Below, piece after piece: positions 26,808-33,978 of a stretch of DNA of 64,000 bases. This DNA is from Candidatus Eremiobacterota bacterium. Its GTDB lineage: Bacteria; Vulcanimicrobiota; Vulcanimicrobiia; Vulcanimicrobiales; Vulcanimicrobiaceae. A program made the translations under genes and the position numbers. The notes under the pieces are model-generated. The model was not told where the DNA came from, did no database searches, and worked only from the letters and a program-made list of their open reading frames with translations. The first letter of the stretch is position 1, and the number at the start of each line of letters is the position of its first letter. The stretch is from assembly GCA_019235885.1 (NCBI GenBank), contig JAFAKB010000105.1, positions 1 through 64,000 on the forward strand, given 5' to 3'.

Positions 26808-27126
26808 TCGGCGCGTAGCGCGTGTCATCATTGTAGCACTACACAATCCAGCAGGCAAGAAGTTTCAGACCCCAATTCAGCGCTCATCCATATGCAAATT
26901 CGGTTACGCTACTGGCTGAAACGCAACGGGGTAATTGGAGTATTGACAATGCACGACAAGCGTGTTCAAATATCGCCGCACGATCGCGTCGCATTTAGCC
27001 GGCGAGCTTCGCGCGATTCGCGGCTCAAGTGTTCATCAGGCGGTAGGAGCGCCCAACTGTGACTCGAAATGACTTCCCCCCAAGGACGGAGCTGCTGCAG
27101 CGCGCCGGCGCTCGCGCACCGTCTCA
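26808..27126. other. Intergenic stretch with possible promoter remnant
   Basis: TTGACA at 26943-26948 has only a weak -10 (TCAAAT, 26966-26971). A 37-codon frame from ATG 26949 and an overlapping frame resembling a broken helix-turn-helix are visible, neither convincing. I see no supported gene. Confidence 0.35.
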
Positions 27127-27840
27127 ATGCGTCTCATGTCCGTAATTGTCGACGGCTGCCCAGCAATCCGAGGCGTCGATCGAGCTTGCGCAAACTGCGG
27201 TAGCGCGGAACTCTACTCAGGCGCGGCTGCGACGCTCTGCGGATTTGAGATCCGTTACCTACGCGGCCTCCTCGACAAGGAACAAGCGTTCGCCGCCGCT
27301 GTGGCGTCGGCTCGAAACACGGACGCTGCGACGCTAGACCTTCCGCTACCCGGCCAGCTTGATGACATCGGTCTTTCAGCGCGCATCTCGGGGGCGATGA
27401 TACTCGACCCTCGGGCCGTCGACCGGAATAGCCTCTTCGCGCATCTGTGGGTGGGGCCCGGCCGGCACCGCCTGATCGACGTGCCAGGCCCGCTTGGCGC
27501 TGTGCGTGTCGACGAGTATGCTGTAACGCATCTTGAAGAGAACCGATATCAGCGCTGGGACAGGGACCACGTCGGCTACGTTCCGCTTGTCGAGAGCACC
27601 CTCAAGCACCCATTCGAAATATGGTTCGGAGCCGGCTCGCAGCTAGGCGACGCCGGGCGACCGAATTATCGCTTCCTCGCACTGTATCAGCTCGGCGCCG
27701 CCTACATCACGCACGTCGTCATTTACAATCCGCGCCGCAAGAAGGTCGTTACGAGCCATCGGGTCACGGGATGGAAGAACACCATGCATCGTCGCCGTGG
27801 CGTCCCGATCTATGGCGCATACGTCCGCAAAAAGACGTGA
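27127..27840 (+). CDS. Putative BECR-fold (barnase/EndoU/ColicinE5/RelE-like) RNase
   Basis: 237 residues. The N-terminal half is unknown, with a paired-Cys start (RACANCGSAEL). The last 100 residues follow the pattern of PBECR nuclease domains: WDRDHVGYVPLVESTLKHPF, an aromatic strand region, AAYITHVVIYNPRRKKVVTS and HRVTGWKNTMHRRRG with candidate catalytic His/Arg/Thr. Such domains act as phage or toxin RNases. No immunity gene is obvious next to it. Its stop lies inside structured repeat A. Assignment is by pattern only. Confidence 0.5.
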   Translation: MRLMSVIVDGCPAIRGVDRACANCGSAELYSGAAATLCGFEIRYLRGLLDKEQAFAAAVASARNTDAATLDLPLPGQLDDIGLSARISGAMILDPRAVDRNSLFAHLWVGPGRHRLIDVPGPLGAVRVDEYAVTHLEENRYQRWDRDHVGYVPLVESTLKHPFEIWFGAGSQLGDAGRPNYRFLALYQLGAAYITHVVIYNPRRKKVVTSHRVTGWKNTMHRRRGVPIYGAYVRKKT

Positions 27841-27909
27841 ACCCCGGACGTTTCCATCCGGGGCCTCGCCAGCGCAGCTCCAGCGCCCACGCGTTGAGCG
27901 CTGCTGCAC
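27835..27909 (+). repeat. Structured repeat, copy A
   Basis: Begins GACGTGAACCCCGGACGT, which includes the stop of the RNase-like gene. Hairpin CCCCGGA...TCCGGGG (27842-27848 with 27857-27863) follows, then CAGCTCCAGCGC and CGCTGCTGCAC. Copy B at 29188 keeps the pairing although two bases of the stem differ. Confidence 0.7.
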
Positions 27910-28111
27910 GAAGAATGGTACCACTTCAGATGCATCCTGTAAATACCGTACATGGCGCTCATGCAAGACTGCTACCAGAGATAGTGCGTCAGCACTACGA
28001 AGTGCTTTCGTGTACGTCGGCGGTGTGCCAGGTCAGCATAGAGCCGCCGGCAGCGAGTTGAACGTCGATATTTTTCTTTCATTTCGAAACGAAGACAAAC
28101 CGTTTCCAATC
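27910..28111. other. Intergenic stretch before the small XRE operon
   Basis: Nothing coding is convincing. AT content rises toward the promoter (ATATTTTTCTTTCATTTCG near 28070). Confidence 0.4.
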
Positions 28112-28140
28112 TTGATTCGAACGCATGTTCGTGCTATAAT
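28112..28140 (+). promoter_or_regulatory. Strong sigma70-type promoter
   Basis: TTGATT (28112-28117), 17-base spacer, TATAAT (28135-28140). Start expected near 28147, giving a leader of about 70 bases with an imperfect hairpin at 28175-28206 before the small ORF at 28217. Confidence 0.75.
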
Positions 28141-28216
28141 TGTTTCACAGCGAAAACCTCGCTTACAACAAAGCGGCCCGACCGGCGTTATCAGCACCGG
28201 CCGAGCCCGTCACCCG

Positions 28217-28333
28217 ATGAAAGCCCATCGAATGACAACCTCCGAATTCGACGTACTGACGTCGAGCCCTCGGCGCAGCTTTTCCGCCGCCGAACAGCGT
28301 CCGCTTCAACATCGCCGGTCGGTGATCGCATGA
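28217..28333 (+). CDS. Small ORF, first of a coupled three-gene unit
   Basis: 38 codons, ATG 28217, ending TGA 28331-28333 and overlapping the next ATG by ATGA. Peptide has no motif (MTTSEFDVLTSSPRRSFSAA in its first part). The promoter upstream and the overlap with the next gene favour a real small protein or a translated leader. Confidence 0.4.
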   Translation: MKAHRMTTSEFDVLTSSPRRSFSAAEQRPLQHRRSVIA

Positions 28334-28620
28334 TGGCGTCGCTTACCGAATTTCACGCCTCGATCGCCGACGTGACGGACGAAAACCACCAGAACACCGC
28401 CGGCTTGGTGCAGGCTGACGACTTCAATGCCGAGGTCGTCGTGCGCTTCCTCCGCGACAACGGTATCGACGCGTCGGTCGACGAGTCGACCGGCGGCTTT
28501 CGGTACATGGCCGCGGATCCCACGCATGCCTCGCACGTACGGTTCGCCTGCGTCTGCCTGCGTGCGTCGATCAGCTACGCGCTGGAAGCTGCCTTCTGGT
28601 GCATCAAGGCGAAGCGATGA
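28330..28620 (+). CDS. Hypothetical 96-aa protein
   Basis: ATG 28330, overlapping the previous stop and itself overlapped by the XRE gene (ATGA at 28617). Acidic N-terminal half (VTDENHQNTAGLVQADDFNA), then AEVVVRFLRDNGIDASVDES and FACVCLRASISYALEAAFWC. Could be a small alpha/beta domain. Function unknown. Its tight coupling to an XRE regulator resembles toxin-antitoxin or phage control units. Confidence 0.55.
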   Translation: MMASLTEFHASIADVTDENHQNTAGLVQADDFNAEVVVRFLRDNGIDASVDESTGGFRYMAADPTHASHVRFACVCLRASISYALEAAFWCIKAKR

Positions 28621-29045
28621 TCAACAAGCATTCGCGCTCGCCCCATGCTCCGCGGTGGAACGGACAACGGAGAATCCCACCGGTAGAGCCACTATCGGCC
28701 CGCGTTCTCCGCCTCCGGATCGCACGCGGCTACAGTGCCTCCGATCTGGCAACGGAGGCCGGCGTCCTGGCGGGCAGGATCCGCCGGCTCGAGTCCGGCA
28801 AGCCCGTCGACAAGCGCATCCTGCCGGCGGTCGCCGCAGCGCTCGGCGTGCCGTACTGCCGTCTCATCTGCGGCGACCACAGCTGCGCCGAACGCGCCTG
28901 CGTGCCGCTGCGGTCGATACCTGAGCCCAGGCGCAGCCGCGCCGATCATCGCTTCCGACCTCCACGCGAAAAAGGGCGGCCCGTAGGCCGCCCTTTCGCA
29001 TCGTCAGTGGTATACTGTTTGCGGGTAAGGCCCTCGGTGGGCTAA
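28617..29045 (+). CDS. XRE-family helix-turn-helix regulator
   Basis: 142 residues from ATG 28617. Residues about 25-85 form a Cro/C1-type HTH: LRIARGYSASDLATEAGVLA, GRIRRLESGKPVDKRI, LPAVAAALGVPYCRLI. The C-terminal 40 residues are Arg-rich and are encoded across a perfect 11-bp hairpin (28971-28996), so the frame may be shortened in nature or the hairpin may terminate only partly. Likely represses its own operon; the shared 14-base element in the leader is a candidate operator. Confidence 0.7.
   Translation: MINKHSRSPHAPRWNGQRRIPPVEPLSARVLRLRIARGYSASDLATEAGVLAGRIRRLESGKPVDKRILPAVAAALGVPYCRLICGDHSCAERACVPLRSIPEPRRSRADHRFRPPREKGRPVGRPFASSVVYCLRVRPSVG
28971..28996 (+). terminator. Perfect hairpin, probable bidirectional terminator
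   Basis: AAAGGGCGGCC (28971-28981) pairs with GGCCGCCCTTT (28986-28996) around CGTA; A-rich on the left and T-rich on the right. It lies inside the last part of the XRE reading frame. Confidence 0.7.
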
Positions 29046-29157
29046 CAATCTCCCCTGGGGTTCCCGAAATCGGGATGCCCGACAGCAGCCGGCGATCGGG
29101 CTGGACTGTGTAAACCGTCGAAGCGAGGCGCCGTCTAGGCGCCTTCGTTATTATCTG
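29008..29157 (+). ncRNA. Predicted small structured RNA with own promoter and terminator
   Basis: Extended -10 TGG-TATACT (29008-29016) right after the upstream terminator; RNA start expected near 29022. The following 130 bases hold no good ORF but several hairpins: GGCCC/GGGCT (29029-29043), TCCCGA/TCGGGA (29062-29075), GCCCGA/TCGGGC (29077-29101), and a final GAGGCGCC/GGCGCCTT (29125-29145) followed by CGTTATTATC, an intrinsic terminator. No -35 is evident. I match it to no known RNA family. Prediction rests on structure and signals only. Confidence 0.45.
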
Positions 29158-29187
29158 ACGAAGCCCGCCGGCGGTGCCGCATAAGAA

Positions 29188-29263
29188 GACGTGAACCCCG
29201 AACGTCGCCATTCGGGGTTCGCCAGAACAGTTCCAGCGCACGAGCGCGCTCCTACGCTGCTGC
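29188..29263 (+). repeat. Structured repeat, copy B
   Basis: GACGTGAACCCCGAACGTCG, hairpin CCCCGAA...TTCGGGG, CAGTTCCAGCGC and CGCTGCTGCAC, in the same orientation as copy A. The bases just before it (CGCATAAGAAGACGTGA) resemble the gene end preceding copy A, as if a related gene had once ended here. Confidence 0.7.
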
Positions 29264-29371
29264 ACCGAGACAATATCAGTCGTCGAGATAATTGTCAATC
29301 GCTGAAATAATGATGAATCCGCCAACGTTTCCGTCGCGAAGCTCTTCGGCGCTCAGGTTCGGTTTGGCACT

Positions 29372-30076
29372 TTACGTCATCCCTCCGGCGTCGAGCATCT
29401 TGTGCACTCGCCGACCCAAATCCATCCAGTGCTGCGTCGTCGTACCATGCGCGGTCGGATGCTTCTCGACCACGAACGCGGTCTCACCGACGCGCACAGG
29501 CTGGTCAACCTCGAGATCTGCCTGCGCGATCTCTCGCCAGTGGTGCAGGTACGGAACGTTGTGTACCGGGTCGGTGCCGAGGCCGTAGAAGACGACGAAC
29601 CGCGGCGGCGTGCGTGCGAGGTGCGCGCGCAACGTCGCTATCCGCTCCGGCAGGTGCAATAGGCGCATCGCCTCGCCATGCGCGACGGACTTCGCGGCGA
29701 CCGCGGAGAGCTCAAGGACTGCCGTGTCGCCCTCGGTCCGACCCCAGCGTTCGTCTTGGTACCGCCGCGCCGCATGAGCATCCCAAGTCTGAGCGCCCTC
29801 GAACGCCAGCGTCATCGCGATCAGTGGACGCCAAGTCGGCTGCAGATTCGGTCCGGGCTCGGGCCCGTGCCACAGACCCGGACCGCCAGCGGCGCAATCC
29901 CGGTCGTGATCGTTGCAGTCGATCAGCTCGTTTCCGCCCAAGCGTTGCCAGGACGCGTACTGTTCGGGATCGTCCGCGCCGCCGGGCTCTTTGCCGATGA
30001 ACCAATACGGCGCGTCCCAGCGGCCGTACCCGAACCAGTGTGCCGCCGCGAGCGCCTTCGGCTCGGTAACCGCCAT
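29372..30076 (-). CDS. Uracil-DNA-glycosylase-like fold protein, function unknown
   Basis: 234 residues. N-terminal HWFGYGRWDAPYWFIGKEPG resembles the GxxPG loop of the UDG superfamily, and VVEKHPTAHGTTTQHW near the C-terminus resembles its HPS loop. Central FVVFYGLGTDPVHN may be the core strand. It might act on damaged or modified DNA, but the assignment is by motif order only. GC somewhat above its island neighbours. No partner gene on the same strand. Confidence 0.5.
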   Translation of the reverse strand: MAVTEPKALAAAHWFGYGRWDAPYWFIGKEPGGADDPEQYASWQRLGGNELIDCNDHDRDCAAGGPGLWHGPEPGPNLQPTWRPLIAMTLAFEGAQTWDAHAARRYQDERWGRTEGDTAVLELSAVAAKSVAHGEAMRLLHLPERIATLRAHLARTPPRFVVFYGLGTDPVHNVPYLHHWREIAQADLEVDQPVRVGETAFVVEKHPTAHGTTTQHWMDLGRRVHKMLDAGGMT

Positions 30077-30223
30077 GGAGCGCGATCTTCGACATCCGCG
30101 GTCTCAAGACGTCTGGGGATGCCGCTGCTGCCCGCTTCAGTCCCAAAACGTTGCTGGCGCCGTGCGCTGCAGCGAGCGGCTGCGATCTTGTCATGGTTAG
30201 CGTCAATATTATAGACTAAATCC

Positions 30224-30835
30224 ATGACAAACCGAGGGCCGAGAACTAATCGCCGGCGAGAGCTAGCGGAGCTAGCAGGCCAGCTGGGTGGCATATTCAC
30301 CGCCGCGGCTGCTCGCGACCTCGGTCTCGGTTCGGGCGCGCTAGCGCATCACACCCGCACGGGGACGGTCGAACGTGTAGGCCGCGGAGTCTACCGTCTT
30401 GCGGGCTTCCCGCCGAGCGAGAATGACCGGCTCGTTGCCGTCGCCGCCGCCCTTGGTGATGGGGCCGTCGCCTCCCACGAAACGGCTCTGAAGCTCTATG
30501 GAGTGTCAGACGTCGCGCCGTCGCGCCTGCACTTCACGATGCCGCGAGGGCGTCGCTACGTCAGCAACCCGCGCCCCGACGTGCAAATACACACCACAAC
30601 CAGCCCGGTGCCCGCGAATGAGATTGTACAGCACGAAGGATTTCGAGCCACATCGCTGCCTCGCTCCATCGTGGACTCCGCGCGAACGCATACGGATCCC
30701 GAGCAAATCATTGCGGCAACACGCGAAGGCATTCGACGCGGCCTGCTGACGGAGCGGCGGCTTCGCCAAGCCGCTAAGAATGCTCCGAAGCGCGTTCGAG
30801 ACCTCATCGAGTCCGCAATCAGCGAGGCGTCGTGA
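30224..30835 (+). CDS. AbiEi-type antitoxin/regulator of type IV toxin-antitoxin system
   Basis: 203 residues. N-terminal winged helix (RELAELAGQLGGIFTAAAAR; HHTRTGTVERVGRGVYRL) and the antitoxin C-terminal domain (ASHETALKLYGVSDVAPSRL; SLPRSIVDSARTHTDP). AbiEi binds operator DNA and counteracts the AbiEii nucleotidyltransferase toxin without direct binding. TAGACT (30212-30217) lies 6 bases before the ATG and no ribosome site is present, so the mRNA may be leaderless. GTGA overlap with the toxin gene. Confidence 0.9.
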   Translation: MTNRGPRTNRRRELAELAGQLGGIFTAAAARDLGLGSGALAHHTRTGTVERVGRGVYRLAGFPPSENDRLVAVAAALGDGAVASHETALKLYGVSDVAPSRLHFTMPRGRRYVSNPRPDVQIHTTTSPVPANEIVQHEGFRATSLPRSIVDSARTHTDPEQIIAATREGIRRGLLTERRLRQAAKNAPKRVRDLIESAISEAS

Positions 30836-31782
30836 ACGCCGAGCCGCATCGACGTTACGCTACGATTGCGGCATTCGACGCGGCACTGCGTGCAAAGCTC
30901 ATGGCACAGGTGAGCGCCCAGCGTACATATCAAGATCTTCGCAAGGAGCTCGCCTTTGACCGCGTCCTCGCGCGTCTAGTATTGGCCGCTCCCGACTCGT
31001 GGCTGCTCAAGGGTGCCGTTGCTCTCGAGTACCGACTGGATTTAGCGCGAGCGACCTCCGATATCGACATTTCGGCCCGTGTCGGCTTAGAGGAAATGGC
31101 ACAAGCTTTGGAAGACGCGGCCGCTCTTCAGCTCGGTGACTACTTCGCGATTCGAATTGGGGAGCGAACGAAGCCCGTCGCGGATATCGAGACCTTTCGC
31201 TTCCACATCGACGTACTGTACGAGAACGGGCGCCTATTCGAGCACCTTAAGATTGATGTCGGCTTCGCAGATCCGTGGATCGGTGAGCCGCAGGAGCTCA
31301 GTGCCCCGGCGCTCTTGGAATTCGCCGGCATTCCACCCGCGAAGGTTCGCGCAATTCCCGTGCACCAACACCTCGCAGAGAAAATCCACGCATATACGCG
31401 ACGCTATGGCAGCCGTGCGTCAACGCGAGTAAAAGACCTGGTGGACATGGCGCTCATCATCGAGGGCGTGCCAATCGAGGAAGAATCGCTGGCCCTTGTT
31501 CTACGTCAAATCTTTTCAACTCGTTCGACCCACATAGTCCCGGTGGCGCTCCCCCCGCCGCCCGTGGCATGGCAGCAGGTCTATGCGCAGCTCGCGGTCT
31601 TCCGATTCCGCAAACGCTTGGCGAGGCACATCGACTCGTGGCGACTCACGTCGATGCCGCGCTCGCGCGAGCACGCTACGTCGAGTTCCGAACGGCGCTT
31701 TGGCCGATGCTTGAGGAGTCGTTGGGCCGGACGAGCAGCGAGATTAACGAAGATCAGCACATGTTCGATCCGGCAATCGTAA
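30832..31782 (+). CDS. AbiEii nucleotidyltransferase toxin, C-terminus frameshifted
   Basis: As read, 316 residues. Nucleotidyltransferase motifs are intact: WLLKGAVALEYRLDLARATS then DIDIS, the second Asp region LKIDVGFADPW, and HLAEKIHAYTRRYGSRASTR VKDLVDM. After PPPPVAWQQVYAQLAVF (to about 31,600) the frame turns into Arg/Ser-rich non-family sequence. The expected continuation (PQTLGEAHRLVATHVDAALA) is found in another frame from about 31,606. So a single-base-scale frameshift has altered the last 60 residues. The toxin may be inactive, or the base call may be wrong. Confidence 0.85.
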   Translation: MNAEPHRRYATIAAFDAALRAKLMAQVSAQRTYQDLRKELAFDRVLARLVLAAPDSWLLKGAVALEYRLDLARATSDIDISARVGLEEMAQALEDAAALQLGDYFAIRIGERTKPVADIETFRFHIDVLYENGRLFEHLKIDVGFADPWIGEPQELSAPALLEFAGIPPAKVRAIPVHQHLAEKIHAYTRRYGSRASTRVKDLVDMALIIEGVPIEEESLALVLRQIFSTRSTHIVPVALPPPPVAWQQVYAQLAVFRFRKRLARHIDSWRLTSMPRSREHATSSSERRFGRCLRSRWAGRAARLTKISTCSIRQS

Positions 31783-31946
31783 CGACAAGCGACCTCCGCA
31801 CTCGAATTCATATTCAAGCGACGCGGGCCTTGGAATTCGGCAGACCGGAGCTCACAAGCCAGCGCCGCGACTTTGCCTATGAGCTAGCCGACGATCCGCG
31901 CACCGCCGCGATCGAGGTCGCAGCGTTTATTGATAGTGTGCGGTGA
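31606..31946 (+). pseudogene. Out-of-frame C-terminus of AbiEii toxin
   Basis: Open frame continuing the toxin: PQTLGEAHRLVATHVDAALA, RYVEFRTALWPMLEE, MFDPAIV, to the stop at 31946. The upstream ATG at 31569 in this frame overlaps the intact toxin frame and is not a likely real start. The last 50 residues go beyond the usual end of the family. Confidence 0.65.
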
Positions 31947-32054
31947 TTACATTCTCTGCGAGTTACGGCTACTCATTTGTTACGAAAGTACTAAGAGAAC
32001 CGCGGACCGCCATTTAAGCGTGGCAAAAGGAACGGCCCTGGTTCTCGACAGCCC
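31947..32054. other. Gap with no gene seen
   Basis: AT-rich at its left, no supported coding or signal. Confidence 0.4.
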
Positions 32055-32435
32055 TTGACGACGCTCGCTTCTCGGGGCCGTGGCTGCGGGTCCATTCGAG
32101 ATCGGCGAGACGCTCGGAGACGAAGCCGGGGCGCCGAAGTCATCCGCCGCATCCTGCGCCGCGAAGGCTACGCCGCCCAGCGCAGCGTCGTCGCCGAAGT
32201 GAACCCGTCCGAAGCGCCCGTCCTCTCGCTCGACGCCGCCATGCTGCTCGTCGAAACCGCCCTCCTCCGCGCCGGCGCGAAGTCGGCAACCCGCGAAGAA
32301 GTCCAAGACGCGATGGCCGACCTCGTCCGAGCCGCCGAAGCCATCCGCATCAAACCGAGACGGCATCATAATCCGCCGCGGCCCTTTAGCGCCCAATGCA
32401 ATGCAGAGACTCCGAAGTGGCGGGGATGGCGTTAG
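32055..32435 (+). pseudogene. Possible gene fragment, high-GC patch in the island
   Basis: Between about 32,130 and 32,360 the plus strand reads EVIRRILRREGYAAQRSVVA and MLLVETALLRAGAKSATREE, with the strong GC third-position bias of core genes, unlike the flanks. Outside these bases the frame is low-complexity Arg-rich. I take it for a remnant of a core-type gene; function unknown. Confidence 0.35.
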
Positions 32436-32541
32436 ACAGCTTGCTCTGCTCGACTTAGGAGTCGCCTGCTAAACAGGTCAGCCGCGACATGAGCGCTACA
32501 ATAAGATGACAAAATAACGACGTTTATGCTACCCTAGTGCT

Positions 32542-32892
32542 ATGGCTGCGATCCTTGAAGAGTTGTATGACAATATCGGGCGAGTCGACATGGCGGCCGT
32601 AGCCGAGATGACCGGCGAGCCGATCGCGCGGCTCGCGCAGATGACGCCGCTGACGGCCGGCGCTCTGCGCAAGAACCCAACCTCAGAACGAGCGCAGCCG
32701 GCAGCGCGCCGCTTCGTGGGCATGTTCGCTAGCGCAGCGCGATTGCTCGGGAGTCGCAAAGCTGCCCTGATTTGGTTGCGAACGCCCCACCCCGAACTCG
32801 AGAACCACAGTCCGCTCGATTTGCTCTACGACCAGCGCTTCGAAGCCGTCGAGGGTCTCGTTCACGACCTTCGCTCCGGCGCTCCTGGATGA
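32542..32892 (+). CDS. Solitary MbcA/ParS/Xre-type antitoxin-like protein
   Basis: 116 residues. N-terminal helix region (VAEMTGEPIARLAQMTPLTA) and the C-terminal toxin-binding-like domain (ARRFVGMFASAARLLGSRKA; ALIWLRTPHPELENHSPLDL LYDQRFEAVEGLV, with the family's P..L.. .P.DLL core). In complete systems a RES-domain NAD-degrading toxin follows; none is here. TACCCT (32530-32535, TGC before it) sits 6 bases before the ATG, so the mRNA may be leaderless. Confidence 0.75.
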   Translation: MAAILEELYDNIGRVDMAAVAEMTGEPIARLAQMTPLTAGALRKNPTSERAQPAARRFVGMFASAARLLGSRKAALIWLRTPHPELENHSPLDLLYDQRFEAVEGLVHDLRSGAPG

Positions 32893-33002
32893 TCAGCCAA
32901 CGCAGACTCGAGCAGATTCTCGCATCAATTGCAAGCAGCGCCCAGCGAGTATGTCGTATAAGATTCAGCCACGCGAGTGACTCACGGGGGTACATCGATC
33001 GC

Positions 33003-33200
33003 GGCACATGACGCCGCGATCCAGCAACGCGTGCCGCATCTCGCCGGCGTTCTTGTAGCTTCCGTCGTCGTTGCGAAGCAGCTCGATCGGGAGGTGGACG
33101 GCACCCGGAACGTGCCCCGCGCGGCCGGCGCCTGCGGTCGCGCCGGACGGCCTTCGCCGCCAGGTATCCCGAAACCGCGCCGCGAGAGCATCCTACTCTG
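33003..33200 (-). pseudogene. Rhodanese (sulfurtransferase) fragment at the island edge
   Basis: Minus-strand codons in the frame through 33112-33114 read [20 protein letters not shown] then [18 protein letters not shown], a typical rhodanese middle region. The part expected just before it ([16 protein letters not shown]) is in another frame. Homology stops near 33,003, where sequence becomes island-like, with no cysteine loop. It is a decayed, truncated piece. Confidence 0.7.
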
Positions 33201-33944
33201 ATGCCGCCTACTGCAGCGATCGAGTTTTCCGGCGTCCAGAAGTGGTTCGGGAACAACCACGTCCTGGCCGACGTCGACCTGTCGGTCGCGACCGGCGAGG
33301 TGCTCGTCGTCGTCGGGCCGTCGGGTTCGGGAAAGAGCACCTTGATCCGCTGCATCAACGGGCTCGAAGCGGTGCAGGCCGGGACGGTCGTCGTCGACGG
33401 CAAGCAGCTCATCGCGAAGGGCGGCGCGCTGGCCGCGATCCGGCGCGAGGTCGGGATGGTCTTTCAGGCCTTTCACCTCTATCCGCACAAGACCGCGCTG
33501 GAGAACATCACCCTCGCACCGATCGCGGTGAAGCGCGTCTCGCGCGAGCAGGCCGAGCGTGAGGCGCGCGCGCTGCTCGAGCGCGTCGGACTGCCGGAAA
33601 AGGCCGACGCCTATCCGGCGCAGCTCTCCGGCGGCCAGCAGCAGCGCATCGCGATCGCGCGCGCGCTGGCGATGCAGCCGAAGGTGCTGCTCTTCGACGA
33701 ACCGACCAGCGCGCTCGACCCCGAGATGATTAAAGAAGTGCTCGACGTGATGAAGGACCTCGCGCACACCGGGATCACGATGGTCGTCGTGACCCACGAG
33801 ATGGGCTTCGCCCGCGAGGTCGGCGACCGCGTCGTCTTCATGGACGGCGGCCGCATCGTCGAGCAGGCGCCGCCCGAGCAGTTCTTCTCCGCGCCGAGCA
33901 ACTCGCGCGCGCAGCTCTTCCTCTCCAAGATTCTCGCCCACTAA
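33201..33944 (+). CDS. Polar amino acid ABC transporter, ATP-binding subunit
   Basis: 247 residues, GlnQ/HisP type. Walker [18 protein letters not shown]-loop [18 protein letters not shown], signature [15 protein letters not shown], Walker [14 protein letters not shown], switch His VTHEMGFA. First gene of an operon: ATPase, binding protein, two permeases. First gene after the island boundary. Confidence 0.95.
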   Translation: MPPTAAIEFSGVQKWFGNNHVLADVDLSVATGEVLVVVGPSGSGKSTLIRCINGLEAVQAGTVVVDGKQLIAKGGALAAIRREVGMVFQAFHLYPHKTALENITLAPIAVKRVSREQAEREARALLERVGLPEKADAYPAQLSGGQQQRIAIARALAMQPKVLLFDEPTSALDPEMIKEVLDVMKDLAHTGITMVVVTHEMGFAREVGDRVVFMDGGRIVEQAPPEQFFSAPSNSRAQLFLSKILAH

Positions 33945-33978
33945 CCCACGCCGCCGTCACCCTGGTCGGAGGTCATTC

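Noticed and set aside
26949-27062. Short ORF after a TTGACA at 26943
   Set aside because: The -10 is poor, the peptide has no features, and an alternative frame looks like a broken HTH; evidence is too thin.
27835-27909. Structured repeat A as an integron attC site
   Set aside because: It follows a stop codon and is imperfectly palindromic, but the conserved attC end boxes are missing in copy B and no integrase is in the window.
29022-29157. Predicted RNA as a retron or CRISPR-linked RNA
   Set aside because: No reverse transcriptase, Cas gene or repeat-spacer array lies in the window.
31980-32396. Minus-strand 138-codon frame in the island
   Set aside because: The plus strand of the same bases has the better codon bias, and this frame has no recognisable domain.
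33954-33975. GTCACCCTGGTCGGAGG as a fifth dispersed repeat copy
   Set aside because: Only the first nine bases match the repeat; it is better explained as the ribosome site of the binding-protein gene.
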